Source: Pseudanabaena sp. ABRG5-3
GTDB lineage: Bacteria > Cyanobacteriota > Cyanobacteriia > Pseudanabaenales > Pseudanabaenaceae
Assembly: GCF_003967015.1 (NCBI RefSeq)
Contig: NZ_AP017560.1
Location: forward strand, 496,001 to 560,000
Direction of reading: 5' to 3'
DNA: 64,000 nt
Shown here piece by piece: positions 1 through 7,239 of the stretch. Both the position numbers and the translations under genes were made by a program. The stretch's first letter is position 1. Every line of letters starts with the position of its first letter. The notes beneath the pieces are model-generated. The model had not been told where the DNA came from and did not search any database. It saw only the letters and a list, made by a program, of their open reading frames with translations.

Positions 1-75
1 TGCCGAAAACCCAGTGTCACTTTTTTTCAAGACGATGAGATATTGGTCAATCAAATCGCATACTTTTGTGGTCAT
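1..75 (-). CDS. 5' end of an unidentified gene, cut by the left edge
   Basis: Reading the minus strand from position 75, an ATG opens a frame of 25 codons that stays open to the window edge. It begins MTTKVCDLIDQYL. The start codon overlaps the TGA of the upstream gene in an ATGA arrangement (72-75), the usual sign of translational coupling, so it is probably the third gene of the operon 1858 to 1. Too little is visible to name a family. The overlap is seen directly; that it is a real gene is inference from it. Confidence 0.6.
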   Translation of the reverse strand, partial: MTTKVCDLIDQYLIVLKKSDTGFSA

Positions 76-479
76 AGAGTGAAATTGTTATTCTGAGTAT
101 TATTTTGACCTAACTGCTTAACATTAACTTGCTTACCAATGCTAATAGTGTCTCCTGATTTTGACTGCTTCTGCAAAGTCTCAACCTTAGCTGCTAGTTC
201 TTGATTACTTGCCAAAAGCGATCGCACCTGATCTAATAACTTCGTCACTTCAGGATCATCGGCGATCGCCTCCACATCGATTACTGCTTGTCTAGCATCA
301 AAATCTTCACCCGCACTAATCGCTTTTACCGTCTGCGTATTGGGAGCTTTACGGATCAGGACTGACCAAAGCGATCGCGCCAGTTTCAATGTTTCATCGG
401 TAATATTTTCGCCAACCTTGGTTAACGAACCTGTTCCCACAATCGCCAACAACCCCACAATCAAAGAAACTGGCTCCAT
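72..479 (-). CDS. Small hypothetical protein with hydrophobic N-terminus and Asn/Gln-rich tail
   Basis: A 135-residue protein of unknown function. Residues 4-16 are hydrophobic and glycine-rich (SLIVGLLAIVGTG), too short and soft for a confident signal peptide. Residues 80-105 are a likely short coiled coil (LLDQVRSLLASNQELAAKVETLQKQ). The tail (111-135) is a polar stretch with the pattern GKQVNVKQLGQNNTQNNN. Such Asn/Gly tails occur in cyanobacterial proteins associated with signalling or conflict operons, which is only a resemblance. The ATG is preceded after only 19 bases by the IS982 element at 499-1405, so its native leader and its link to the upstream DUF29-like gene are broken. The stop overlaps the next start (ATGA). 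Confidence 0.65.
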   Translation of the reverse strand: MEPVSLIVGLLAIVGTGSLTKVGENITDETLKLARSLWSVLIRKAPNTQTVKAISAGEDFDARQAVIDVEAIADDPEVTKLLDQVRSLLASNQELAAKVETLQKQSKSGDTISIGKQVNVKQLGQNNTQNNNFTL

Positions 480-490
480 ATTTGCACCAA

Positions 491-498
491 TAGATTTA
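491..498. repeat. Left 8-bp target-site duplication of the IS982-type element
   Basis: The octamer TAGATTTA stands immediately outside the left inverted repeat and again at 1406-1413 immediately outside the right one. A perfect 8-bp direct repeat at the edges of an intact element marks a true transposition event; IS982-family elements make duplications of roughly this length. Confidence 0.85.
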
Positions 499-1405
499 AC
501 CCAAGTTGCTACCTAAGGTAAGAAGAAAAAAAAGCTGCTACAAAGGACAAAAGCCGAGTAGCAGCAAGAAAAATGAATGATGAAATTGTAGCGATTTATT
601 GCCTGTGTGACGACATTCTCCGAGCAATGAACCATCAAGGTGACATACAGCAACAGATAAGTGATGCCGAAGTAATGACCACAGCCATAGTTGCAGTTCT
701 GTATTTTGGTGGAAATTTTGAGAAAGCCAGAAAAGAACTCTCAGAGCCACAATATATCCCCAAAATGGTGAGTCGGAGTCGGTTCAATCGTAGACTTCAC
801 AGGGTTGAACCGATGCTATTGATGTTGTTTGAGTGTCTGGGACAAGCATGGAAACAACTGAACACTGAATCGGTTTACAGCATTGATAGCTTTCCGATTC
901 CCGTCTGTGACAATATCCGCATACCAAGGTCAAAAATCTATGACGGTAATGAGGAGTATCGGGGCTATCAAGCCAGCAAGAAGCGATATTTTTACGGTAT
1001 TAAAATCCATTTGATGGTCACAGAATCGGGGGAACCTGTAGAGTTTTTTCTAACTAATGGTTCCTTTGCCGATGTTAAGGGGTTGAGGGTATTTCCATTT
1101 GCTTTACCTGAAGGCAGTGTAGTCTATGCAGACAAGGCTTACAACGATTATGAAATTGAGGATTTGTTGCTTGAAGCTGAGAATATCAAGCTCTCAGCAA
1201 TGCGAAAAAGCAATTCACAGCGACCTGTACCTGGCTATGTTCAGTTTCTTCAGCACCATAAGCGCAAAGTAATCGAAACTACGGGTAGTTTGATATCCCA
1301 GCTTTTACCTAAATCTATTCATGCTGTTACTGCAAAAGGTTTTGAGCTTAAAGTTATGCTCTTTGTCCTTGCTCTTAGCGTTAATTTATGGGTAGCAACT
1401 TAGGT
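499..1405 (+). mobile_element. Complete IS982-family insertion sequence, 907 bp
   Basis: The ends are ACCCAAGTTGCTACC (499-513) and its inverted partner at 1391-1405, matching at 14 of 15 positions. They are flanked by the direct repeat TAGATTTA on both sides. The single transposase gene fills the element. IS982-family ends typically begin AC, which fits. Removing the element and one target copy leaves 38 bases between the DUF29-like stop (1433) and the ATG at 479, so it interrupted what was probably an operon leader. The transposase reads opposite to the operon. The good match of ends and duplications suggests a recent insertion. Confidence 0.9.
573..1403 (+). CDS. IS982-family DDE transposase
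   Basis: This 276-residue transposase catalyses cut-and-insert movement of its own element. Three acidic positions that fit the DDE pattern are visible: Asp in YSIDSFPI (about residue 104), Asp in VVYADKAYND (about 189) and Glu in VIETTGSL (about 231). The N-terminus has the family's helical region with SRSRFNRRLHR. Length is close to that usual for IS982 transposases, and no frameshift is seen, so the element may be active. The stop lies two bases inside the right end of the element, as expected for these compact elements. Confidence 0.93.
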   Translation: MNDEIVAIYCLCDDILRAMNHQGDIQQQISDAEVMTTAIVAVLYFGGNFEKARKELSEPQYIPKMVSRSRFNRRLHRVEPMLLMLFECLGQAWKQLNTESVYSIDSFPIPVCDNIRIPRSKIYDGNEEYRGYQASKKRYFYGIKIHLMVTESGEPVEFFLTNGSFADVKGLRVFPFALPEGSVVYADKAYNDYEIEDLLLEAENIKLSAMRKSNSQRPVPGYVQFLQHHKRKVIETTGSLISQLLPKSIHAVTAKGFELKVMLFVLALSVNLWVAT

Positions 1406-1432
1406 TAGATTTACCAATATTTTGATTTTATC

Positions 1433-1858
1433 TTAGCTACCAGAAACTAAAGCGATCGCTTGATTGATAATTGCCTCGCGATCGACCATTGCCCCTAACT
1501 CATCCGCCTCATATCTACCCTCAAAAGCCTCACCCGCAGCAGCATCTAGCGCAATCTCATAGGCTTCTTCTATGGTCTCGCGTAGTTCTGATGGTTCGCA
1601 ATAATTTCCTTTAGACTTACGTCGTTGATTAGTACGCTGAATTTCTCGCACCGAGTTTTTAATTGAAAGATCCCATGAGCGCGTGGTGCGATTTTCGGCA
1701 CGTTGTTTAATCAAATGGAGCAGCAAGATTTTGGCAAAGCTATAAATCTTATTCAGCTTGTCATCCTTGCTCATCTCCGTCATCTCCTCCACCAACAGCA
1801 ACGCATCAGAGATGTTGCCACCTACCAGCAATTCCCTCAGTTCTAATAACTCTTCCAT
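1433..1858 (-). CDS. DUF29-like protein
   Basis: A 141-residue, charged, mostly helical protein. The core KILLLHLIKQRAENRTTRSWDL followed by a basic segment (NQRRKSKG) and ending in EAFEGRYEADEL resembles the cyanobacterial DUF29 family, in which a His-rich or Lys-rich LLxHLLKW-like helix is conserved. The function of the family is unknown. It is the first visible gene of a minus-strand operon now interrupted by the IS982 element 27 bases downstream. Family assignment is by eye and moderate in certainty. Confidence 0.7.
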   Translation of the reverse strand: MEELLELRELLVGGNISDALLLVEEMTEMSKDDKLNKIYSFAKILLLHLIKQRAENRTTRSWDLSIKNSVREIQRTNQRRKSKGNYCEPSELRETIEEAYEIALDAAAGEAFEGRYEADELGAMVDREAIINQAIALVSGS

Positions 1859-2074
1859 ACTTATTAGCCTCCAGCCGCAACGTCCCAGATTTGGTTTGCT
1901 TGATTTTTAAAACCTGCATTGCTAGGCACTACATCAATTAAGCCCTAGAATTCACAAACTTTAGAATTACCTGAATTTTGAAAGCCCGTCGAAGCTGCGC
2001 TTGCAAAAATTCCTCTGGATTTCAAACTCAGCATAAAGAGCTGTAGTTATCGGTAATAGTCGTAATTGCCCAAC

Positions 2075-2103
2075 TTGAGTACAAGCCATAATAACATTAT
2101 ATT
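2075..2103 (+). promoter_or_regulatory. Candidate sigma70-type promoter of cysH
   Basis: A -35 box TTGAGT (2075-2080) is separated by exactly 17 bases from a -10 box TATATT (2098-2103), which matches the consensus at five of six positions. Transcription would begin near 2110, giving a leader of about 20 bases to the cysH ATG at 2131. No strong Shine-Dalgarno sequence is visible in that leader. Confidence 0.55.
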
Positions 2104-2130
2104 TTGAAGACAAGATTCACCTAGCCAATA

Positions 2131-2868
2131 ATGACCCTACAAACAGACATTGACACCGCCGCCGCACAGCTCAAGGGCAAAACTCCTCAAGAAGTCCTCA
2201 CATGGGCGCTCGGCAACTACAACAATATCTCCCTTGCGTCTAGCTTTGGAGCCGAAGATGTGACCTTGATTGACATGATCGCCAAAATCAAGCCCGATGC
2301 CCATGTTTTCACCCTTGATACGGGTCGCCTCAATAGCGAAACCTACGACGTAATCGCTAAAGTCCAACAAAAATATCCCCAATTGCAACTTCGCATCATG
2401 TTCCCTCAAGCGGAAGCAGTGGAACAAATGGTCAGCGCCAAGGGCATTAATCTCTTTTATGACAGTGTGGAAAATCGCAAGCAATGTTGTTATATCCGCA
2501 AGGTAGAACCCCTTGGTCGGGCGACAAAGGGTCTAGATGCTTGGATTACAGGGCTACGTCGTGACCAAACTGCAAACCGTTCCACGATGGAAACCGTCGA
2601 GCTAGATGGCGATCGCAATATTGCCAAAATCAATCCATTGATCGATTGGACAAATGAACAGGTTTGGGAATATATCCGCGCCAATGACGTTCCCTACAAT
2701 GCCCTCCACGATCAGAACTTCCCAAGTATTGGCTGTGCGCCTTGTACCAGAGCCGTCCAAGCGGGTGAAGATCTGCGTGCTGGTCGTTGGTGGTGGGAAA
2801 TGAGCAATCAAGAATGTGGATTGCACGTTACCAGTGACGGTCGCCTAGTTCGTGCTAAGGATGCTTAA
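2131..2868 (+). CDS. cysH: Assimilatory adenylyl-sulfate (APS) reductase, CysH family
   Basis: Reduces activated sulfate to sulfite with thioredoxin as donor in cytoplasmic sulfate assimilation. The 245-residue protein has the nucleotide-binding SLASSFGAEDV (34-44) with the LDTGRL motif (62-67). The catalytic Cys lies in ECGLH (C229). It also carries C119-C120 (RKQCCYIRKVEPL) and C202/C205 (GCAPC), the four cysteines that bind a [4Fe-4S] cluster in APS reductases and are missing from the E. coli type PAPS reductases. The family knowledge therefore points to APS, not PAPS, as substrate. This matters for the CysC at 52 kb, which would not be needed for assimilation. Transcribed alone, with a promoter upstream and a terminator at 2875-2899. 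Confidence 0.93.
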   Translation: MTLQTDIDTAAAQLKGKTPQEVLTWALGNYNNISLASSFGAEDVTLIDMIAKIKPDAHVFTLDTGRLNSETYDVIAKVQQKYPQLQLRIMFPQAEAVEQMVSAKGINLFYDSVENRKQCCYIRKVEPLGRATKGLDAWITGLRRDQTANRSTMETVELDGDRNIAKINPLIDWTNEQVWEYIRANDVPYNALHDQNFPSIGCAPCTRAVQAGEDLRAGRWWWEMSNQECGLHVTSDGRLVRAKDA

Positions 2869-2874
2869 AACCCA

Positions 2875-2899
2875 TAAAGGCTCGCTTAGCGAGCCTTTA
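2875..2899 (+). terminator. Hairpin terminator after cysH
   Basis: The arms AAAGGCTCGC (2876-2885) and GCGAGCCTTT (2889-2898) are perfectly complementary across a three-base loop TTA. It lies seven bases past the stop. The GCTCGC-NNN-GCGAGC core resembles other hairpins in the window. Confidence 0.75.
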
Positions 2900-2930
2900 T
2901 TATGGATTTGATTAGGAATTATTGGTAATA

Positions 2931-3812
2931 ATGAATAGAACTATAGGGCTAGAATATGGCGATTGGGAATTTAGGGGATGGCGATCGCATTATGGCGTAA
3001 GGCGATCACAGAATGCTGATGCTAACAAGTCCCCAATTCTATTAATTCATGGATTTGGAGCAGCGATGGATCAATGGCGCGATAACATTCCTGCCCTCGC
3101 GGCAGAGCATACCGTCTATGCTATTGACCTATTGGGCTTTGGCGCATCCGAGAAACCACCGACGGACTATTCTATCTATTTGTGGGTAGAGCAGGTATTG
3201 AGCTTTTGGCAAAAATTTATAGGTGTACCCATGATCATTATTGGGAACTCTATCGGTGCTCTTGTTGCTGCAATTGCTGCTAGTCATCATCCCGAAATCG
3301 CCGCAGGAGTCGTCACCATCAGCCTGCCCGATATCGAAGCTTTTAATGCCCTAGTTCCAAAATGGCTACAGCCCTTAGAACGTGCAGTCAAAGCAATCGT
3401 GAATGCCATTTTTGTAAAACCACTCTTTTATCTATTTCGTCAACCTTGGATGATTCGCTTCGTGTTAAAAGGAATTGTCTATTGTGATCGCGATCGCGTT
3501 GATGATCAACTAGTAGAAATTATTGCCAAGCCAGCCCGCGATCGCCAAGCTGCCGAAGCCTTTGTGTGCCTCAATCGCAGTATTAACAAACCCAATTATT
3601 CACCGAGTTTAACTCAAGCTCTTAGCAAATTACAGGTTCCATTATTGATTTTGTGGGGCAGTCGTGATCGCCTCATCCCTCCATCTGAAGGTAAACGCTT
3701 AGTCCAATATGCCCCCGAGGCCTCTTTAGTTTATTTAGAAAATGCAGGGCATTGCGCCCATGATGACCGTCCTGAGCGCGTCAACCATGAAATCTTAACT
3801 TGGTTGGCTTGA
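2931..3812 (+). CDS. Alpha/beta-fold hydrolase
   Basis: An alpha/beta hydrolase with an apparently complete triad: the oxyanion-hole motif HGFGAAMDQW near residue 40, the nucleophile elbow GNSIGA (Ser at about 107 from this start), acid in GSRDRLIPP and His in NAGHCAHDD. The ~70-residue cap between strand 6 and the acid is hydrophobic and basic. The fold covers esterases, lyases and dehalogenases, so the substrate is not assignable; a role on a hydrophobic ester is a guess. A TTG three codons earlier (2922) sits closer to an AGGA at 2914-2917, so the start may be either; I prefer the ATG at 2931. Confidence 0.85.
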   Translation: MNRTIGLEYGDWEFRGWRSHYGVRRSQNADANKSPILLIHGFGAAMDQWRDNIPALAAEHTVYAIDLLGFGASEKPPTDYSIYLWVEQVLSFWQKFIGVPMIIIGNSIGALVAAIAASHHPEIAAGVVTISLPDIEAFNALVPKWLQPLERAVKAIVNAIFVKPLFYLFRQPWMIRFVLKGIVYCDRDRVDDQLVEIIAKPARDRQAAEAFVCLNRSINKPNYSPSLTQALSKLQVPLLILWGSRDRLIPPSEGKRLVQYAPEASLVYLENAGHCAHDDRPERVNHEILTWLA

Positions 3813-3818
3813 ACAGCC

Positions 3819-3861
3819 CAGATTTTTGTGTCGCCCGCTACGCAGGCGACACAAAAATCTG
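3819..3861. terminator. 17-bp perfect hairpin after the hydrolase gene
   Basis: Left arm 3819-3835 and right arm 3845-3861 match perfectly over 17 bp with a nine-base loop. The stem has an AT-rich base (CAGATTTTT) and a GC-rich tip (GTCGCC). It begins seven bases past the stop codon. It is probably a terminator and also one of the palindrome series discussed in the findings. Confidence 0.7.
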
Positions 3862-4014
3862 CAATCAGAAATATTTGCTAGCTACTGGGGAAGAATACAC
3901 CGAGAAGAGATCGCTAAGTATATATGCTGGCAACTTTTTAGAGGAGCAATAGGTCTTTGAGACAATCTGAGACATGACATACAGACCTAAAAATACGGCA
4001 CAGGGTTTATTTGC

Positions 4015-5028
4015 ATGATTCAAATCGTCATATCTCAAGCATCTCAGAATATTGATAAGCTATGGCAAAGATTACTGAGTATTCCTTCAGATATTGCGCT
4101 ATTTATTAGTAATTTAGAAATTATTGAGAAAGAGCTTCTTTATCCTCGCTATCAACAATTACTACAAGAGCATCAACCTTTACTCAGTAGCCTGACTCCT
4201 GAGGAAGCCCAAATTGTCCAAGAATTAGAACAGTATGGAATTGCAGTCACCCATCTCGATGATTTAGCAATTCCCCTGAGCGATCGCTTTTTTCTTGCAG
4301 CCCAACAAATATCTCAAGAACTAAGGGACAATGCGAAGCTTCCCCTCTACATGAGCAAACATACACTGACGGCAAGTGCAGAGCAGATCATGCGTTATCC
4401 TGAACTATTTTTGTGGGGCGCGGATGCCAAGCTTTTACGCATCATTGAAAACTATCTCCAGCTACCCGTTGCCTATGATGGACTGTCCTACTACTACAGC
4501 CCTGCTGATAGTAGAGAAGCCGGTCCCCGTAAATGGCATCGGGACAAAGAGGACTGGCAAATGATCAAAATTGGGGTCTATATCAATGATGTCGATGAGG
4601 ATGGAGGTCCCTTTGAGTGTGTTACGCCAGCCGCCAATGAATTTATCAATAGGGCTTTAAACTCTAAATCGATCCAAAAGTACAAAACTGCTTATCAGCG
4701 TGAACTTGAGGCGATCTTGCCCTCACAAATTCTGCATAACTGGCGCAAAACCTGTATTGGTAAAGCAGGAACGGTAATTTTTGTGGATACTGCTAAGTAT
4801 TACCATCGGGGGAAACCACCAACTAAAGCTGACCGTTCAGCAATATTTTTCGGTTATTGCAGTCGCCAACCCAGACATCCATTTTTTTGCGGACGATCAC
4901 CATTGTCTCAAGCACAACTACGCTATATGGCAAGCCTGTTACCCGCAGAAGTTCAGGATTGCGTGACTTGGCGCGATCGCTTAACAGGGCTGGGCAAATG
5001 GATTCCTAAAAATCGATTAAAGGTCTAG
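4015..5028 (+). CDS. 2-oxoglutarate/Fe(II) oxygenase, phytanoyl-CoA dioxygenase-like
   Basis: The iron-binding facial triad is visible: H175 and D177 in KWHRDKEDW and H264 in KYYHRGKPP, with R274 placed to bind 2-oxoglutarate. The surrounding GVYINDVDEDGGPFE is typical of PhyH-like double-stranded beta-helix enzymes. These hydroxylate small molecules or modify natural products; the substrate here is unknown. The first 110 residues are helical and carry no recognisable domain. Its TAG stop (5026-5028) overlaps the stop of the convergent fabH (5025-5027), leaving no room for a separate terminator. Confidence 0.8.
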   Translation: MIQIVISQASQNIDKLWQRLLSIPSDIALFISNLEIIEKELLYPRYQQLLQEHQPLLSSLTPEEAQIVQELEQYGIAVTHLDDLAIPLSDRFFLAAQQISQELRDNAKLPLYMSKHTLTASAEQIMRYPELFLWGADAKLLRIIENYLQLPVAYDGLSYYYSPADSREAGPRKWHRDKEDWQMIKIGVYINDVDEDGGPFECVTPAANEFINRALNSKSIQKYKTAYQRELEAILPSQILHNWRKTCIGKAGTVIFVDTAKYYHRGKPPTKADRSAIFFGYCSRQPRHPFFCGRSPLSQAQLRYMASLLPAEVQDCVTWRDRLTGLGKWIPKNRLKV

Positions 5029-6008
5029 CCCCAACGGAATACCGCCGAACCCCAACTTAAGCCTGCCCCAAAACCTGCGATCGCAATTAAGTGACCTTTT
5101 TGGATTTTGTCTGCCTTGACCCATTCATCTAGAGCGATCGGAATAGAAGCCGCCGAAGTATTGCCATATTTGCCCATATTACTCACCGCCTTAGCAGGAT
5201 CAATCCCAAAACGATTGACAACAGCATCGATAATGCGCTGATTAGCTTGATGCATGATTAACCAATCCAGATCGCTAACTTCCAAACTGGCATAGTGCAA
5301 AGCTTTTTCAATTACATCTGGCACGCGCCGCACCGCAAACCGATAAACCTCTTGCCCATTCATCGTAATCGGATGAAAGGTATTGCGTCCTAAATAATTG
5401 ATATTTAAGAATTCATTGCCTTTACCATCACTCCGCATCTCAAAGCCTAATAAATTGTTCTGGGGAGACTCTGGGCTATTAGCCTGCAAAACCACAGCCC
5501 CTGCCCCATCACCAAACAAAATACAAGTGCGCCGATCTTGCCAATCGACCCAACGCGAGAGGACATCTGCCCCTATCAGCAAAACATTTTTGTAAACCCC
5601 AGTACGAATATATTGGGAGGCAGTAACTAAACCAAACACAAATCCTGAACAGGCTGCCACAAGATCAAAAGCAACAGCACGCTCTGCCCCTAGGATTTTT
5701 TGTACTCGTCCTGCTGTCCCAAATAGATCGTCAGAGGTAGAGGTAGATAAAATAATTAGATCAATATCTTCGGGTTGCAAACCTGCGGCAGCGATCGCCT
5801 GTTGAGCCGCCAGAGCCGCCAGATTTGCTACTGAATCATTCTCACCATCGGCAATATGACGCTCTCTGATACCTGTGCGCGAGGAGATCCATTCATCATT
5901 GGTATCCACCATTTGGGCAAGGTCTTGATTGGTCAACACGCGATCGGGAACGGCGGAACCGCTACCAATAAAACGTACTCCAAGGAGAGAAGATTCAGTA
6001 TTAGTCAT
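5025..6008 (-). CDS. fabH: 3-oxoacyl-ACP synthase III (KASIII)
   Basis: Condenses acetyl-CoA with malonyl-ACP to start fatty-acid elongation. The full KASIII triad is present: C120 in VAACSGF, His in IMHQANQRI and Asn in GKYGNTSAAS. The length of 327 residues is normal. It is the second gene of the plsX-fabH pair: plsX ends 66 bases upstream on the same strand, the conserved order in many bacteria. It overlaps the convergent oxygenase gene by its stop codon. Confidence 0.96.
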   Translation of the reverse strand: MTNTESSLLGVRFIGSGSAVPDRVLTNQDLAQMVDTNDEWISSRTGIRERHIADGENDSVANLAALAAQQAIAAAGLQPEDIDLIILSTSTSDDLFGTAGRVQKILGAERAVAFDLVAACSGFVFGLVTASQYIRTGVYKNVLLIGADVLSRWVDWQDRRTCILFGDGAGAVVLQANSPESPQNNLLGFEMRSDGKGNEFLNINYLGRNTFHPITMNGQEVYRFAVRRVPDVIEKALHYASLEVSDLDWLIMHQANQRIIDAVVNRFGIDPAKAVSNMGKYGNTSAASIPIALDEWVKADKIQKGHLIAIAGFGAGLSWGSAVFRWG

Positions 6009-6074
6009 GGGCTGTATTTAAGCTGGATAAGTAAAAAGCTATATTGCTGACGCTATGCGACAACAATATAAATG

Positions 6075-7118
6075 TTAAGTTGGTGGATCGTCGGGGGTGT
6101 CATCCGCAGGGACAGCCACCTTGGGCTTGATTTGACCACGGATACGCTCTAGGACTTCGTTATCCACCGCATCCTTAGCCACACGGATGGCATTGCGAAT
6201 GCTAACAGCGTTAGAACTACCGTGACCAATTACACAAACACCTGCAACACCCAGCAATAAAGCGCCACCATACTCGTCGGCATCAATGCGTTCTTTGACC
6301 TTCTTGAGATTGGGCTTGAGCAGCAAGGCTCCAAGCTTACCGCGCCAACCTTTAGGCAGTTCTTCTTTGAGGATCTGCATGACGGCATTACCGACACCCT
6401 CGGCAAATTTGAGGACGATATTACCCGCAAAGCCATCACAAACAATTACGTCAAACTGACCTTTAAGGATGTCCCGACCTTCGGCATTACCCGCAAATAA
6501 AATTTGCTGATTATCTTGCAAAGACTGGTGTACACGAATTGCTAGTTCATTACCTTTACAGGCTTCTTCACCAATATTTAGCAACCCGACTTTAGGCTCT
6601 TGAATACCGATCGCATATTTGCTGTAAAGCGAACCCATAATCGCAAATTGTTCTAAAAATTTGGGGCGACAATCCACGTTTGCCCCAACATCAAGTAGCA
6701 ATACAGGCTTATGGGGAACCTGTGTGGGAAATAATGCGCCGATCGCGGGTCGATCTACACCGGGTAAACGCCCCAATCGGAGCAGGGCGGCTGCCATTGC
6801 TGCGCCAGAATGTCCAGCCGAAACCACAGCATCTGCTTGCTTGCGCTTGACTAAATTCATGGCAACGGCGATCGAGGAGTTGGGCTTGCGGCGTAGCCCT
6901 TCGAGGGGTTCATCATCCATTTCGATGATGCCTTCCGATGGCACGATCTCTAGGCGATCGCTTTCCTTATAGTTATGTTGCTTGAGGTAGTTCGCGAGAA
7001 TATCGCGATCGCCTACTAGCGCTATATCTACACCTAATTGAGTCTGAGCTAATATTGCTCCTTCAACCACTTCGCGTGGGGCAAAGTCCCCACCCATCGC
7101 ATCTACTGCAATTCTCAC
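6075..7118 (-). CDS. plsX: Phosphate acyltransferase PlsX
   Basis: Makes acyl-phosphate from acyl-ACP for phosphatidic acid synthesis. The N-terminus MRIAVDAMGGDFAP and the segments SAGHSGAAMAAAL, LLDVGANVDC and GFAGNIVLKFAEG are diagnostic. Translation starts at a GTG (7116-7118), chosen because the conserved N-terminal motif follows it immediately. The C-terminus has a short, acidic and proline-rich tail (ADDTPDDPPT) not needed for the fold. Forms an operon with fabH and is divergent from the lipoprotein gene at 7240. Confidence 0.96.
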   Translation of the reverse strand: MRIAVDAMGGDFAPREVVEGAILAQTQLGVDIALVGDRDILANYLKQHNYKESDRLEIVPSEGIIEMDDEPLEGLRRKPNSSIAVAMNLVKRKQADAVVSAGHSGAAMAAALLRLGRLPGVDRPAIGALFPTQVPHKPVLLLDVGANVDCRPKFLEQFAIMGSLYSKYAIGIQEPKVGLLNIGEEACKGNELAIRVHQSLQDNQQILFAGNAEGRDILKGQFDVIVCDGFAGNIVLKFAEGVGNAVMQILKEELPKGWRGKLGALLLKPNLKKVKERIDADEYGGALLLGVAGVCVIGHGSSNAVSIRNAIRVAKDAVDNEVLERIRGQIKPKVAVPADDTPDDPPT

Positions 7119-7239
7119 GTTTTGCGATCCTGTCTGCGTTTTATAACTAAAACTGTAAAGAATTTTATTAAACCTTACAAAAATTTTAACAGTTTGAGTA
7201 ACTTAACCTATCAGGATTGCTCAAAATATTTGAAATCAA

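Noticed and set aside
1859-2074. Possible remnant coding sequence between the DUF29-like gene and cysH
   Set aside because: Frames on both strands have stops or no recognisable motif; nothing supports a gene.
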